64,000 nt of DNA from Alphaproteobacteria bacterium (GTDB lineage Bacteria; Myxococcota_A; UBA796; GCA-2862545). The notes below the pieces were generated by a model. The model did not search any database and was not told the DNA's origin. It was given only the letters and a program-made list of their open reading frames with translations. The stretch is taken from assembly GCA_020632885.1 (NCBI GenBank), contig JACKEQ010000003.1:186001-250000 (forward strand), given 5' to 3'. The translations under genes and the position numbers were made by a program. Shown piece after piece: positions 35,314-43,763 of this stretch; the first letter of the stretch is position 1, and the number at the start of each line of letters is the position of its first letter.

Positions 35314-36630
35314 TCAGGTCCGGCTGCGGGTGAGCGGCATGGTCAGGCAGCGTCCACCGCCACGGGCGCGAGAGAGCTCCCCGCCGCCGAAGGTGTAGAC
35401 GACGCGCTCACCCGGCTGGATGGCCGCGAGCCGCTGCTGGCGCTCCTCGTCGGACTGGAAGGCCGACAGCTCCACGTTCCGGAAGCCGTGGTCCTGCACG
35501 AGGGTGCGCGTGGTGCGGACGTTGCGCGCGTACAGCACGATGCGACCGGGGGCCAGGCACACCGCGTTGGCGCCGTCGGTCCACTGCTCCCGGAGCTGGT
35601 GCAGCCGACGGTCTCCACCACAGGGCACGACCTGGGTCTCGGGCCCGAGCTCGCGGCGCAGCAGGTCCGCCACCGAGAGTCCCTCGAGGACCTTGTGGGG
35701 CTTGTTGCGCGCGAGCTCCACGACCAGGATGCCCTCCTTGTTCACGATCATCGGAGCGTGACCCAGGAAGAGCTGGTGATCGATGGCCGTGAGGATGGTG
35801 TCGAGGTGCATGACGCTGCGCGCGCGGGGCATCAGCACCGCGTGCACGCGCTCGAGCCGCGGGAACGACGGGAACAGCACCTCGGCACAGAGACGCTCGA
35901 TGGTCTCGGCGCTCGTGCGCTGGGAGCAGCCGATGAGCACGATCCGCTCGTTGAGCACGAGCACGTCGCCGCCCTCGAGGGAGCGGAAGGCCGGGTTGCG
36001 CTCCCAGTCCGCATCGTCGAACAGGAAGGCCGGGCTCGTGACGGACCGGGCATCGTGCAGACCGTAGCGGAGCGCGAAGTGCACGAGCACGGACTCGCGG
36101 GCGCGGGCCGGTGTGGACATCCGTCCCACGATGATGCGGTCGTAGAGCGCGATGCAGGGGTCGCGCATGAACATCAGGTTCGGCAGGGGCGCGATGGCCA
36201 TGCGCATGCCCGGGCCATCCAGCTCCGCGCGGATGCGGCCGAGCGACTGGGGTGCCTGGGGGACCTCGTCCCAGCGCAGCCCTTCGATCATCGCGGAGGT
36301 GATGCGCGAGGGCTCCCACTCGGCGAGCACGTAGGCCAGCTCGGGCGCGCCCGCGAGCTCGCAGACGACCTCCAGGACGGCCTCGCACTTGGCCCGCGGG
36401 GCCGTGGCGAAGGCCCTGGTGAGCACGTGTGCGATCTCGAGGACCTCCGCCCCCTGGTGCCCCAGGATCTCCTGGAGGAGCGCGTGCTCCTTCTGGGCCA
36501 GATCGACGGACAGGATGTCGTCGAAGAGGAGCGGCTCGAGCTCGAACTGGGTCATCCGGACGACCTCTGCACCGGGCTTGTGCACGAGCACCCGCTGCAG
36601 ATCGCCCACCTCGTTGTGTACGTCGATCAT
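35314..36630 (-). CDS. arcA: Arginine deiminase
   Basis: 438 residues. Guanidino-group hydrolase fold with all key elements: FMRDP (154-158), EGGD (219-222), MHLDT with His275 and Asp277, and the nucleophile Cys428 in RCLTMPL near the C-terminus. Converts arginine to citrulline and ammonia in the cytosol. No arcB, arcC or antiporter is adjacent, so it works alone or with distant genes. Divergent from the pseudokinase gene with 85 bp between starts. Convergent stop-to-stop distance to the upstream membrane gene is 3 bp. Confidence 0.93.
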   Translation of the reverse strand: MIDVHNEVGDLQRVLVHKPGAEVVRMTQFELEPLLFDDILSVDLAQKEHALLQEILGHQGAEVLEIAHVLTRAFATAPRAKCEAVLEVVCELAGAPELAYVLAEWEPSRITSAMIEGLRWDEVPQAPQSLGRIRAELDGPGMRMAIAPLPNLMFMRDPCIALYDRIIVGRMSTPARARESVLVHFALRYGLHDARSVTSPAFLFDDADWERNPAFRSLEGGDVLVLNERIVLIGCSQRTSAETIERLCAEVLFPSFPRLERVHAVLMPRARSVMHLDTILTAIDHQLFLGHAPMIVNKEGILVVELARNKPHKVLEGLSVADLLRRELGPETQVVPCGGDRRLHQLREQWTDGANAVCLAPGRIVLYARNVRTTRTLVQDHGFRNVELSAFQSDEERQQRLAAIQPGERVVYTFGGGELSRARGGGRCLTMPLTRSRT

Positions 36631-36715
36631 GGCCGACCATACCCCAGGAGAGGTGTCGGCGTGCAGGGCCCCGCTGTGCTACCGTCGCCGTCCCGCCCGC
36701 CGGCCCGAGGAGCGC

Positions 36716-38428
36716 ATGCGCGACGCGAATCTCACCCCCACCGGACGCGAGCTCAAGGACCCCGCCGCCACCCTGGTGGAATGCGTGGACCCCGAGGGTC
36801 TCAAGCACACCGTCATCGCCTTCGACGAGCCCTACAGGGGTCACCCGGCGCTCACCACGGGCGTGGAGCTGATCCTCTCCTTCATGGCCTACCCCATGGT
36901 CACGGGGCTCGTGGAGTGCTCCTTCGCGGACGTCGCGCGGGCGCGCTTCGCCTACCCCACCGGCACCGTCTGGACGGTCAAGGAGCTCACCCGGAGCTTC
37001 GAGCAGGTGGGCCAGACCATCGGTGCGCGCGCCGCCCTCGAGCTCTGCTACCTCGCCGGGATGGTGCTCCACGAGGCCGGCGAGACCGGCCCGCTCCAGG
37101 GTTGCTTCTCCCACGGGAACCTCAATCCCTGGCGCATCGGCATGAAGGCGGACGGCCAGCTCCAGGTCTTCGGCTACGGCCTCGCGCAGGTCGAGATGGA
37201 CCTGTTCCTGAAGGGGCAGAGCCCGCACATCGACCTCGACTCCGTGCGCTACGCCCCTCCGGAGCGGCTCGAGCAGCAGCCCGAGCAGCCCTCGAGCGAC
37301 TTCTACTCGCTCGCCCTCGTCGCCTTCGAGATGATGACGGGCAAGCCGCTCTACGACGAGACCGACTCGCAGCGGATGGTCGAGTCGGTGAAGCTCGCCG
37401 AGGGGGTGTCGCGGATCACGGGTGCGAAGCTGCCCCGCCCCATCCAGGACGTGTTCGGGAGCGCCCTCGTCTACGACCCCGACCGGCGGCTCCAGGGCCA
37501 GGAGTTCGTGGAGGCCGTGGGGAACCTGCTCGACGACGCCCGGATCGAGGGGCGCACGCTCGCCGAGGTCATGCAACGCCTCGCGAACCAGAGCGAGGGC
37601 CGCTCGAAGCGCAAGCTCGTGAAGGCCTCTGGCACCGCAGCCTTCACACCCGAGTCCCTGGCAGCCCTCGCAGCCGACGCGGAGGAGGAGGACCAGGAGG
37701 ACGACTCCAAGGCGCCGCGCTGGGCCTCTTTGCGCTCCGGTGAAGCGACGACCGGTCGAGCGCGCCGGGCCCGCCAGCAGCCCGCCCCCGCCGAGCCCGC
37801 GCCCCGTCGCACCCGCAACGCACCCGAGCCGGCCGCCAAGCCCGCTCCGGCAGAGCCCGCAGCACCGGCGCCACCTCCCACTCCGCCCGCCCCGCGGACG
37901 TCACTGGTCACCAGCCCCGTGGACGAGGGGCGCCGTCGCCGGAGGACCGCCGAGGCCCCCGCGGAGCCGACCCCACCACCCGTCTCCCCTACCCCACCAC
38001 CGCCGCCGCCCGGCCTGGGTCCCACCGTGGCGCCCGAGGACGACGGCGAGGACGGAGGGGTGCGTCGCAGACGGAGGCGGCGCACCATGAGCACCGAGGT
38101 CGACGAGGCTGCGGAGGCGGCTCCGGTGGAGCCCGAGGCCCCGCGCAGGCGGCGCCGGCGCATCGATCCCGACGGCACGAACGCCACGGACGCAGCGCAG
38201 GACGACGACGACGAGGCCCACGACGACGCCGAGCCCGCGGCCGAGGGCGAAGTGCCCCGCCGCCGTCGGCGTCGGCGTCCGCCTGAGGGCGAGGAGGACA
38301 CCCCGGAGGCGCCGGAGGCACCCGAAGCACAGGACGAGCAGCCGGACGAAGCGGACGAGGAGGACCCCACCGCCACGATCGAGGCGCCCCGCCGTCGCCG
38401 TCGTCGCCGGGGCCCCGATGACGCCTGA
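36716..38428 (+). CDS. Pseudokinase with C-terminal poly-arginine blocks
   Basis: 570 residues; ATG 36716 follows GAGGAG. Residues ~20-280 resemble a serine/threonine kinase C-lobe (APPERLEQQPEQPSSDFYSLAL, FEMMTGKPLYDETD), but the catalytic loop HRDLKP reads HGNLNP (133-138) and DFG reads GYG (153-155), so phosphotransfer is not expected. The C-terminal ~250 residues are Pro/Ala/Glu-rich with at least five separate runs of five to seven arginines (RRRRRT-like) spaced by acidic linkers; such blocks could bind nucleic acid, polyphosphate or membranes. Overlaps the next gene by 11 bp. Confidence 0.78.
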   Translation: MRDANLTPTGRELKDPAATLVECVDPEGLKHTVIAFDEPYRGHPALTTGVELILSFMAYPMVTGLVECSFADVARARFAYPTGTVWTVKELTRSFEQVGQTIGARAALELCYLAGMVLHEAGETGPLQGCFSHGNLNPWRIGMKADGQLQVFGYGLAQVEMDLFLKGQSPHIDLDSVRYAPPERLEQQPEQPSSDFYSLALVAFEMMTGKPLYDETDSQRMVESVKLAEGVSRITGAKLPRPIQDVFGSALVYDPDRRLQGQEFVEAVGNLLDDARIEGRTLAEVMQRLANQSEGRSKRKLVKASGTAAFTPESLAALAADAEEEDQEDDSKAPRWASLRSGEATTGRARRARQQPAPAEPAPRRTRNAPEPAAKPAPAEPAAPAPPPTPPAPRTSLVTSPVDEGRRRRRTAEAPAEPTPPPVSPTPPPPPPGLGPTVAPEDDGEDGGVRRRRRRRTMSTEVDEAAEAAPVEPEAPRRRRRRIDPDGTNATDAAQDDDDEAHDDAEPAAEGEVPRRRRRRRPPEGEEDTPEAPEAPEAQDEQPDEADEEDPTATIEAPRRRRRRRGPDDA

Positions 38429-38969
38429 GGCCACCGGGCGCGTGCTGACGTTCTGGTTCGAGACACTCGGGTCGGCGGACTGGTTCCGATCGGACCCTGG
38501 ACTGGACGCGTTCATGGCACACGCGCTCGGCGACCTGCACCGGGAGGCCGGCGGCCTCGACCCCGAGGACGCCCTCCGGGACGCGTCCACGGCGCTGGCG
38601 GCCGTCATCCTGCTCGACCAGCTCTCGCGCAACCTGCATCGTGGGCAGGCTGCCGCCTTCGCGAACGACGCCCGCGCCCTCGCCATCACCCGCGGAGCCG
38701 TGGCGCGTGGGCTCCACCACGAGCTCGAGCCCGCCCGGCGGACGTTCCTCCTCATGCCCTACATGCACGCCGAGGACCTCCAGGCCCAGGACGAGGGTCT
38801 GCCCCTTTTCGCCGATCTTCCCGGCGACCACACCCTCCGGTTCGCGCAGGAGCACCGCGACATCGTGGCGCGCTTCGGGCGCTTCCCCCACCGAAACACC
38901 GCCCTCGGACGCGAGAGCACGCCGGAGGAGCTCGCGTTCCTGGAGCACGGCCCCCGCTACGGCCAGTGA
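38418..38969 (+). CDS. DUF924 family protein
   Basis: 183 residues, usual length for DUF924. Characteristic stretches are VLTFWFETL, DWFRSDPGLDAF, LAAVILLDQLSRNLHRG, AFANDARALAITRGAV and LLMPYMHAEDLQ. A soluble helical TPR-like fold is known for the family; no enzymatic role established. Overlaps the pseudokinase 3' end by 11 bp, and its own stop overlaps the next start (GTGA), so it is co-translated. Confidence 0.88.
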   Translation: MTPEATGRVLTFWFETLGSADWFRSDPGLDAFMAHALGDLHREAGGLDPEDALRDASTALAAVILLDQLSRNLHRGQAAAFANDARALAITRGAVARGLHHELEPARRTFLLMPYMHAEDLQAQDEGLPLFADLPGDHTLRFAQEHRDIVARFGRFPHRNTALGRESTPEELAFLEHGPRYGQ

Positions 38970-39289
38970 GCTCCGAACCTCCCGAGTGGGTCGTGATCTT
39001 CCGAGCCACCCTCCGGGACGCCGACCCGCGGTATCCCGGAACCGCGGCCCGCCTGCGGGACCTGGCGTTGGGTGGCTTCGGCTGCCTCGAGCTCGTCACG
39101 ATGCAGGAGGGCGACCAGGAGGTGGCCCTGTCGTACTGGAGGTCGCTGGAGGACATCCAGGCCTGGCGGGACCACGCGGAGCACGTGGCGGCCCAGGAGT
39201 CCGGCCGAACGGCCTGGTACAGCGCCTACAGCGTGCAGGTGGCCCACATCGAGCGGAGCTACCGCTGGCCCCGTCGGGCGGAGGTGTAG
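38966..39289 (+). CDS. Antibiotic biosynthesis monooxygenase (ABM)-domain protein
   Basis: 107 residues from GTG 38966. A single ferredoxin-like ABM domain: VVIFRATLRDADPRY, GGFGCLELVTMQEGDQEVAL, SYWRSLEDIQAWRDHAEHVAAQ. Such small dimeric proteins act as cofactor-free oxygenases or haem-degrading enzymes. The HAEHVAAQ helix is the usual position of an active-site His. Convergent with the LysR gene 4 bp away. Confidence 0.82.
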   Translation: MSSEPPEWVVIFRATLRDADPRYPGTAARLRDLALGGFGCLELVTMQEGDQEVALSYWRSLEDIQAWRDHAEHVAAQESGRTAWYSAYSVQVAHIERSYRWPRRAEV

Positions 39290-39293
39290 GCGC

Positions 39294-40208
39294 TCAGCCG
39301 ATGGGCCCGAGGCCTGCGGCCACCGACCGCACCAGCGAGCGGAACCAGGCGTCCTCCGGCGACCCCTCCAGGCGCGGCGCCCAGAGGAGGACGAGCGTGT
39401 ACCGCGGCAGATCCAGCGGGGTCGCGAGCACCTGGACCGGGATCCTGGGGCGAACGGCGGCCACGAGCCGCGCGGACACCGTGAGGAGCGCGTCCGACTG
39501 CGGGACGTGCCAGAGGGCCGAGAGGAAGCTCGGGAACGTCAGGGCGACCCGACGCGTCGAGCCCATGGCGGCCAGCTCGCGGTCCACCCGTCCCACGGGC
39601 GTCCCCCGCGGGCTCACGAGGAGGTGACGCTCGGTGAGGTAGCGGTCCAGCGGTAGATCGGGCCCCACGCGCGGGTGATCCACGCGGCAGACCGTCACGA
39701 AGCGATCGTCGAACAGAGCGGTCGCGCGGAGCTCGGGCGGGGCGTCCGGGAACACGCCGATGGCGGCGTCCACCCCACCACGGCGGAGCTCTTCGAGGGT
39801 CTCGGGCTGGAGGGGCACCACGTCGAGGTCCACGCCGGGCGCCTCCCGGGTGAGGCGCGCCTCCAGGTCGCCCACCAGGATGGTGGACACGTGGTCGGTG
39901 CTCACGAGCCGGAAGCGGCGCGTCAGCGCGGCCGGGTCGAAGGAGGCGGGCGCCAGCACGCGTGAAGCGTCCGCGAGCACAGCACGCACGGGCTCCGCGA
40001 GCGCCTCGGCGCGCGCGGTGGCGACCATGCCCCGCCCCGCCCGCACCAGCACAGGGTCGCCGAGGAGATCGCGCAGCCGGCCGAGGGTGTGGCTCATCGC
40101 GGACGGCGTCACGTGGGCACGTCGGGCGGCCTCCCGCACGGATCGGGTCTCGAGCAGGAGGTCCAGCGTGACCAGGAGGTTCAGGTCGACGGACGAGAGG
40201 TCGCGCAC
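39294..40208 (-). CDS. LysR-family transcriptional regulator
   Basis: 304 residues from GTG 40208 with AAGGAG upstream. N-terminal winged HTH (LNLLVTLDLLLETRSVREAARRAHVTPSAMSHTLGRLR) and a C-terminal periplasmic-binding-type effector domain (VDLDVVPLQPETLEELRRGGVDAAIG). Nod/Leu-type subgroup with LVSPRGTPVGRVD. Divergent from the DJ-1/PfpI gene, the usual sign of control over that gene and its neighbour at 41059. Candidate operator repeats overlap its start (40206-40259). Confidence 0.9.
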   Translation of the reverse strand: MRDLSSVDLNLLVTLDLLLETRSVREAARRAHVTPSAMSHTLGRLRDLLGDPVLVRAGRGMVATARAEALAEPVRAVLADASRVLAPASFDPAALTRRFRLVSTDHVSTILVGDLEARLTREAPGVDLDVVPLQPETLEELRRGGVDAAIGVFPDAPPELRATALFDDRFVTVCRVDHPRVGPDLPLDRYLTERHLLVSPRGTPVGRVDRELAAMGSTRRVALTFPSFLSALWHVPQSDALLTVSARLVAAVRPRIPVQVLATPLDLPRYTLVLLWAPRLEGSPEDAWFRSLVRSVAAGLGPIG

Positions 40209-40259
40209 TGTTCGATCTCCTTCATGCCAACAGTGAACACGATGCGCTCGTTTCGAACA
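40206..40259. promoter_or_regulatory. Candidate LysR operator in the lysR-pfpI intergenic region
   Basis: Two overlapping inverted repeats are visible. CACTGTT (40206-40212) pairs with AACAGTG (40229-40235), 16 bp apart, and TGTTCGA (40209-40215) pairs with TCGAACA (40253-40259). The first begins at the GTG start codon of the LysR gene, which fits autorepression. LysR regulators commonly bind T-N11-A dyads in divergent promoters. The rest of the region to 40298 holds the GAGGAGG ribosome-binding site of the plus-strand gene. Confidence 0.45.
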
Positions 40260-40298
40260 ACTCCGGGGACCAGGATGGAGGCAGCCCGAGGAGGCACC

Positions 40299-41042
40299 AT
40301 GCGAAACGTGAACGTCACCGACCCCGAGCGTCGGAAGAAGATCCTGATGATCGTCGCGAACCCCGCGGTGAGCGACCAGACCGGCTGGCCCGTGGGGTTC
40401 TGGTGGGCGGAGGTGACCCATCCGTGGTGGGCCTTCACGGAGGCCGGCTACGACGTGGAGATCCGGAGCCCCCGCGGCGGCGCCCTTCAGGCGGACGGGT
40501 ACTCGGATCCGGAGGACCCGAGCGGGTACAGCGCGGCGGACGTGCTCTCGCTGGGCTTCAAGCGCTCCCCTGCCCACGCGGCCCTGCTCGCCGACACCCC
40601 GAGTCTGGAGGGCGTGCAGCCCGACGCATACGACGCCGTGTTCCTCGCGGGTGGCCAGTCCCCCATGACGACCTTCGTGCACGACGAGGCGCTCCACGCC
40701 CTCGTGGCGGCGTTCTACGAGGCCGGGAAGGTCACAGCACTCGTCTGTCACGCCACGTGCGTGCTGCTCCATGCGCGGCTGATGTCGGGCGATCTGCTCG
40801 TGACCGGCAAGACCTGGACGGGCTTCGCGGACGCCGAAGAGGCGTACGCGGACGCGTATGTCGGCCAGCGTATCCAGCCGTTCTGGATCGAGACCGAGGC
40901 CCGGGCGATCGAGGGCACCTCGTTCGTCGTGGACCAGATGTTCCGTCCCTTCGCGGTGCGCGACGGTCGGCTGATCACCGGCCAGCAGCAGTACTCTGGG
41001 GCCGAGGCCGCCCGGCTCGTCATCGAAGCGCTCGGGCGCTGA
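40299..41042 (+). CDS. DJ-1/PfpI-family protein, class I glutamine amidotransferase-like
   Basis: 247 residues; ATG 40299 with GAGGAGG. Fold marks are RKKILMIVANPAV, GFWWAEVTHPWWAFTEAGYDVEIRSP, the Glu region in WAEVTHPWW, and the nucleophile elbow VTALVCHATCVLL with Cys in CHAT. Contains the EVTHPWW motif of Hsp31/YhbO-like glyoxalase III relatives. Likely aldehyde or glyoxal detoxification or chaperone. Probably controlled by the divergent LysR gene. A NAD(P)-binding protein gene follows after 16 bp. Confidence 0.85.
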   Translation: MRNVNVTDPERRKKILMIVANPAVSDQTGWPVGFWWAEVTHPWWAFTEAGYDVEIRSPRGGALQADGYSDPEDPSGYSAADVLSLGFKRSPAHAALLADTPSLEGVQPDAYDAVFLAGGQSPMTTFVHDEALHALVAAFYEAGKVTALVCHATCVLLHARLMSGDLLVTGKTWTGFADAEEAYADAYVGQRIQPFWIETEARAIEGTSFVVDQMFRPFAVRDGRLITGQQQYSGAEAARLVIEALGR

Positions 41043-41058
41043 ACCTCTGGAGGTCGTC

Positions 41059-41673
41059 ATGGACATCGCGATCATCGGCGCCGGACGCGTCGGGAGCACC
41101 CTCGGGCGCGGGCTCGCCGCGGCCGGTCACACCATCCACTACGCGCGTCGGGAGCCCGGTCCCGTACCGGATCGCCTCGCACACGAGCGGGCGACCGCAG
41201 GGTCCACGGAGGAGGTCGTGGGCCGGAGCGAGGTCGTGTTGCTCGCCACGCCGTGGGCGGCGGCAGAGGCGGCCGTGAGCGGCGTGGACTTCGCAGGGCG
41301 AGCCCTGCTGGACGCCACGAACCCCATCGGGCCCGGCATGGTCCTCACCCATGGGCACACGGACTCCGGGGCCGAGCAGGTCCAGCGCTGGGCGCCCACG
41401 GCGAAGGTCGTGAAGGTCTTCAACACGACCGGCATGGAGAACATGGCGAACCCGCGGTACCCGACGGGCGCCTCGATGATGCTGGCGTGCGGTGACGATG
41501 CCGATGCGCTGGCCACGGCCGTCCGCCTCGCGACGGACCTGGGCTTCGACGCCCATCCGTTCGGGGCCCTGGCGAGCGCGAGGCTCCTCGAGCCCTTCGC
41601 CATGGTGTGGATCCGGCTCGCGATGATCCACGGGCACGGCCGGGGCTTCGCGTTCGGCATGCTCCGCCGCTGA
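41059..41673 (+). CDS. F420-dependent NADP reductase-like NAD(P)-binding protein
   Basis: 204 residues. N-terminal Rossmann motif IAIIGAGRVGSTLGRGLAAAGH, then VVLLATPWAAAE, LLDATNPIG, VVKVFNTTGMENM and a C-terminal helix region. Matches the coenzyme F420-dependent NADP oxidoreductase / NPD family; F420 use cannot be shown here. Co-directional with the DJ-1 gene (16 bp), so they are likely co-regulated by LysR. Convergent with the serine hydrolase, 2 bp from its stop. Confidence 0.82.
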   Translation: MDIAIIGAGRVGSTLGRGLAAAGHTIHYARREPGPVPDRLAHERATAGSTEEVVGRSEVVLLATPWAAAEAAVSGVDFAGRALLDATNPIGPGMVLTHGHTDSGAEQVQRWAPTAKVVKVFNTTGMENMANPRYPTGASMMLACGDDADALATAVRLATDLGFDAHPFGALASARLLEPFAMVWIRLAMIHGHGRGFAFGMLRR

Positions 41674-41675
41674 CC

Positions 41676-42848
41676 CTACGGGTCGGGAGGGCCGATGGCG
41701 TCGAAGAACACGCCATACGCCTCCTGCGACGCGAAGAGGTCGTCGAGCTGGCCGTAGTTCCCGTTCACCGCCCAGGAGACGGCGAGGCCGTCCTCCTCGC
41801 GCCAGGCGGCCGTCGCCCAGTAGCCGATGGCGTCGCCCGAGTGCATCCACCAGGTGCCCTGGGCGGTCTGCAGGCGAAACACGCCGAGTCCGTACCCCGT
41901 CTCGTAGAAGCCCGGGTCGACGTGGGCTGGCGACCTCACGTCGTGCATGGCGAGGGTGGTGTCGGGGTCGAGGAGCGTGCCGTCGTTGGCCGCACGCATG
42001 AGGCGCGCGAGGTCCCCCGGGTGGCTCAGCAAACCGCCGTCCGCGTGCACGTCCCATCCGTTGTAGTGCGTGGCGTCCAGGAGACGTCCGTCGCTGCGGA
42101 TGTCCACGTAGCCGGCCACCAGATCGTCCGGCACGGGGTCCGGGGCGGCGAAGCGCGTACGATCGAGCGCCAGGGGTTGGAAGACACGTCGCTCGAACAC
42201 GTCGGCGAGCGGCTCCCCCGTGCGGTGCTCGATCGCGAGGCCGAGCAGCAGCGTGTTGGTGTTGGAGTAGCCCACGTCGGTGCCGGGCGAGAACACCGGG
42301 CGCATGTGGCGCGCGAAGCGGAGCAGCTGGTCGGCGGACCACTGCCGCCCGAGATCGTCCAGGCTGGCGGTCTGGAAGTACAGGCTCTGGATCCAGTTCG
42401 GCATGCCCGTGGCGTGCTGGAGCGCCTGACGCAGCGTGGCCCTGTCCGCATTGGGGATACCCTCGGCGGTTCCGGGCGGGAGATGATCGACCAGCAGGTC
42501 GTCCAGGTCCCAGGTGCCCTCCTCTGCGAGCTGCATGACGACGACCGCGGTGACCGTCTTGTCGATGCTCCCGGCGCGGGTGAGATGGCAGGCTTCCAGC
42601 GGGGTGCCCGACCGCAGGTCGGCGAACCCGCTGGCCAGGTGGATGGGCTCGGCACCGGGGCGATCGACAGCCAGCGCGATGCCCGGGAGCCCCAGGTCGA
42701 CGAGGTGATCGAGGTGCTCCTGCAGCGCGGCCACCCCGGGTCCGGAGGGGGGCGATGGTGAGGTGCAGGCGAGCGCCGCGGGGTCGCGGGGGCCTGGTCC
42801 AGGAGCGCAAGCGCTCAGGGCGACGAGCAAGACGAGTCGAGGTCTCAC
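41676..42848 (-). CDS. Beta-lactamase-related serine hydrolase, exported
   Basis: 390 residues from GTG 42848 overlapping the previous stop as GTGA. Short lipoprotein-like signal with lipobox LSAC (MRPRLVLLVALSAC). Class C beta-lactamase/DD-peptidase fold: nucleophile motif SIDK (SxxK), YSNTN for the Tyr-x-Asn motif, and HSGDAIGY as the KTG-equivalent. Probably acts on D-amino acid or ester substrates at the cell surface. Coupled to the beta-barrel-like gene upstream. Confidence 0.87.
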   Translation of the reverse strand: MRPRLVLLVALSACAPGPGPRDPAALACTSPSPPSGPGVAALQEHLDHLVDLGLPGIALAVDRPGAEPIHLASGFADLRSGTPLEACHLTRAGSIDKTVTAVVVMQLAEEGTWDLDDLLVDHLPPGTAEGIPNADRATLRQALQHATGMPNWIQSLYFQTASLDDLGRQWSADQLLRFARHMRPVFSPGTDVGYSNTNTLLLGLAIEHRTGEPLADVFERRVFQPLALDRTRFAAPDPVPDDLVAGYVDIRSDGRLLDATHYNGWDVHADGGLLSHPGDLARLMRAANDGTLLDPDTTLAMHDVRSPAHVDPGFYETGYGLGVFRLQTAQGTWWMHSGDAIGYWATAAWREEDGLAVSWAVNGNYGQLDDLFASQEAYGVFFDAIGPPDP

Positions 42849-43435
42849 GAAGGGCTTCCGAGCGGGAGACTGAGGAGGAGCCCGGTGTCGCCGTGGGGCA
42901 CCACGGGGATGAAGCCCGGCGCGAAGGGGGTCTCGACCCAGACGCGATGGAAGGCGAGGAGCTCGGGAGCGCGCGCGGAGCGTCCCAGACGCCAGCCAGT
43001 GGCCACTCGGAGGCCCGTCCGCATCTGGGCGCGCACGCGACCCGCGCGTTGCTCGAAGCCACCCGCACCGTCGGCGACGTGCTCCGGCTCCGTCGGCATG
43101 CCCGCCTGGACCCCCAGCTGCCAGCCGACGACGCCCACGAGGCCGACGGGATGGCGGAGGGCTCCGTCGAGGCCCACGTCCAGCGTCATGGCCCGCACGA
43201 GGGGTGCGTGCACGAACCCTCCCAGCCGGACGGACGTGCCGATGCCCCCGTTCTCGCGGCGCGTGAGCTGGCGGGCCAGCCCGATCTCCACCCCGGGATG
43301 GAGCGGCGGGGCCAGCATCCGTCGAAGCGGCAGGGTGGTGGCGGTGTCGTACGCAGCGAGCTCCAGGCGCGTGACGGGGTTCGGGGGCTCGACGGCCTGC
43401 ACGGCGGCCACCGAGAGGAACACGAGCGGGACCAT
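42845..43435 (-). CDS. Predicted outer-membrane beta-barrel protein
   Basis: 196 residues. Signal peptide (MVPLVFLSVAAVQAVEPP) is followed by alternating strands with Gly/aromatic turns (LHPGVEIGLARQLTRRENGG, MTLDVGLDGALRHPVGLVGV, VRAQMRTGLRVATGWRLG) and ends with a Ser/Leu tail. Number of strands suggests about eight, the size of a small barrel. No family recognised. Overlaps the start of the serine hydrolase (GTGA). Upstream lies the first copy of a 27-bp direct repeat and the toxin-antitoxin module. Confidence 0.6.
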   Translation of the reverse strand: MVPLVFLSVAAVQAVEPPNPVTRLELAAYDTATTLPLRRMLAPPLHPGVEIGLARQLTRRENGGIGTSVRLGGFVHAPLVRAMTLDVGLDGALRHPVGLVGVVGWQLGVQAGMPTEPEHVADGAGGFEQRAGRVRAQMRTGLRVATGWRLGRSARAPELLAFHRVWVETPFAPGFIPVVPHGDTGLLLSLPLGSPS

Positions 43436-43472
43436 GGATCCTCCGCCCAGGAGACACCGGCGGGGAGCTCGG

Positions 43473-43499
43473 GTGTCACCCGTCCTGCGGCTCCGACCC
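43473..43499. repeat. 27-bp direct repeat, left copy
   Basis: 26 of 27 bases match the copy at 44174-44200; the mismatch is T at 43492 versus A at 44193. Both copies contain GTGTCACCCG and GTCCTGCGGC. The right copy encodes the last residues and the stop of the DUF3089 gene; the left copy encodes the same tail on the same strand (SEPQDG then stop) but has no gene upstream. The pair encloses exactly the AbrB/Doc module. Confidence 0.9.
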
Positions 43500-43524
43500 C
43501 GTCGTGCAGCCTGTGCTCACCCAT

Positions 43525-43538
43525 GTTATAACCACGAC
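43525..43538 (+). promoter_or_regulatory. Candidate promoter/operator of the toxin-antitoxin module
   Basis: An 8-bp perfect palindrome GTTATAAC (43525-43532) contains a TATAAC -10-like hexamer that ends 6 bp before the antitoxin ATG, so the transcript may be leaderless. GTCGTG (43501-43506) and CACGAC (43533-43538) form an outer inverted repeat. The low-GC island stands out in this DNA. An AbrB-type antitoxin would be expected to autorepress from such a site. Confidence 0.4.
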
Positions 43539-43763
43539 ATGAAGACCCTCTCCGTGCGAAAGATCGGCAACTCCCTCGGTGTCATCCTCGGCAAGGAGGT
43601 GCTGGCCGAGCTGGGCATCGCGGAGGGCGACACCCTGTTCGTGGTGCGCACGCAGGACGGCATCCATCTCACCGCCTACGACCCCGACTTCGCCGAGGCC
43701 CTGGAGGCGGGCCGTGACTACATGCGGCGGCATCGCAACGCGTTGCGTGAGTTGGCCCGCTGA
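43539..43763 (+). CDS. AbrB/MazE-type antitoxin
   Basis: 74 residues. A swapped-hairpin AbrB DNA-binding domain (VRKIGNSLGVILGKEVLAELGIAEGDTLFVV) with a short helical C-terminus (EALEAGRDYMRRHRNALREL) that would bind and neutralise the toxin. Its stop overlaps the doc start (TGATG), the normal coupling of toxin-antitoxin pairs. Probably autorepresses via the palindrome just upstream. Confidence 0.9.
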   Translation: MKTLSVRKIGNSLGVILGKEVLAELGIAEGDTLFVVRTQDGIHLTAYDPDFAEALEAGRDYMRRHRNALRELAR

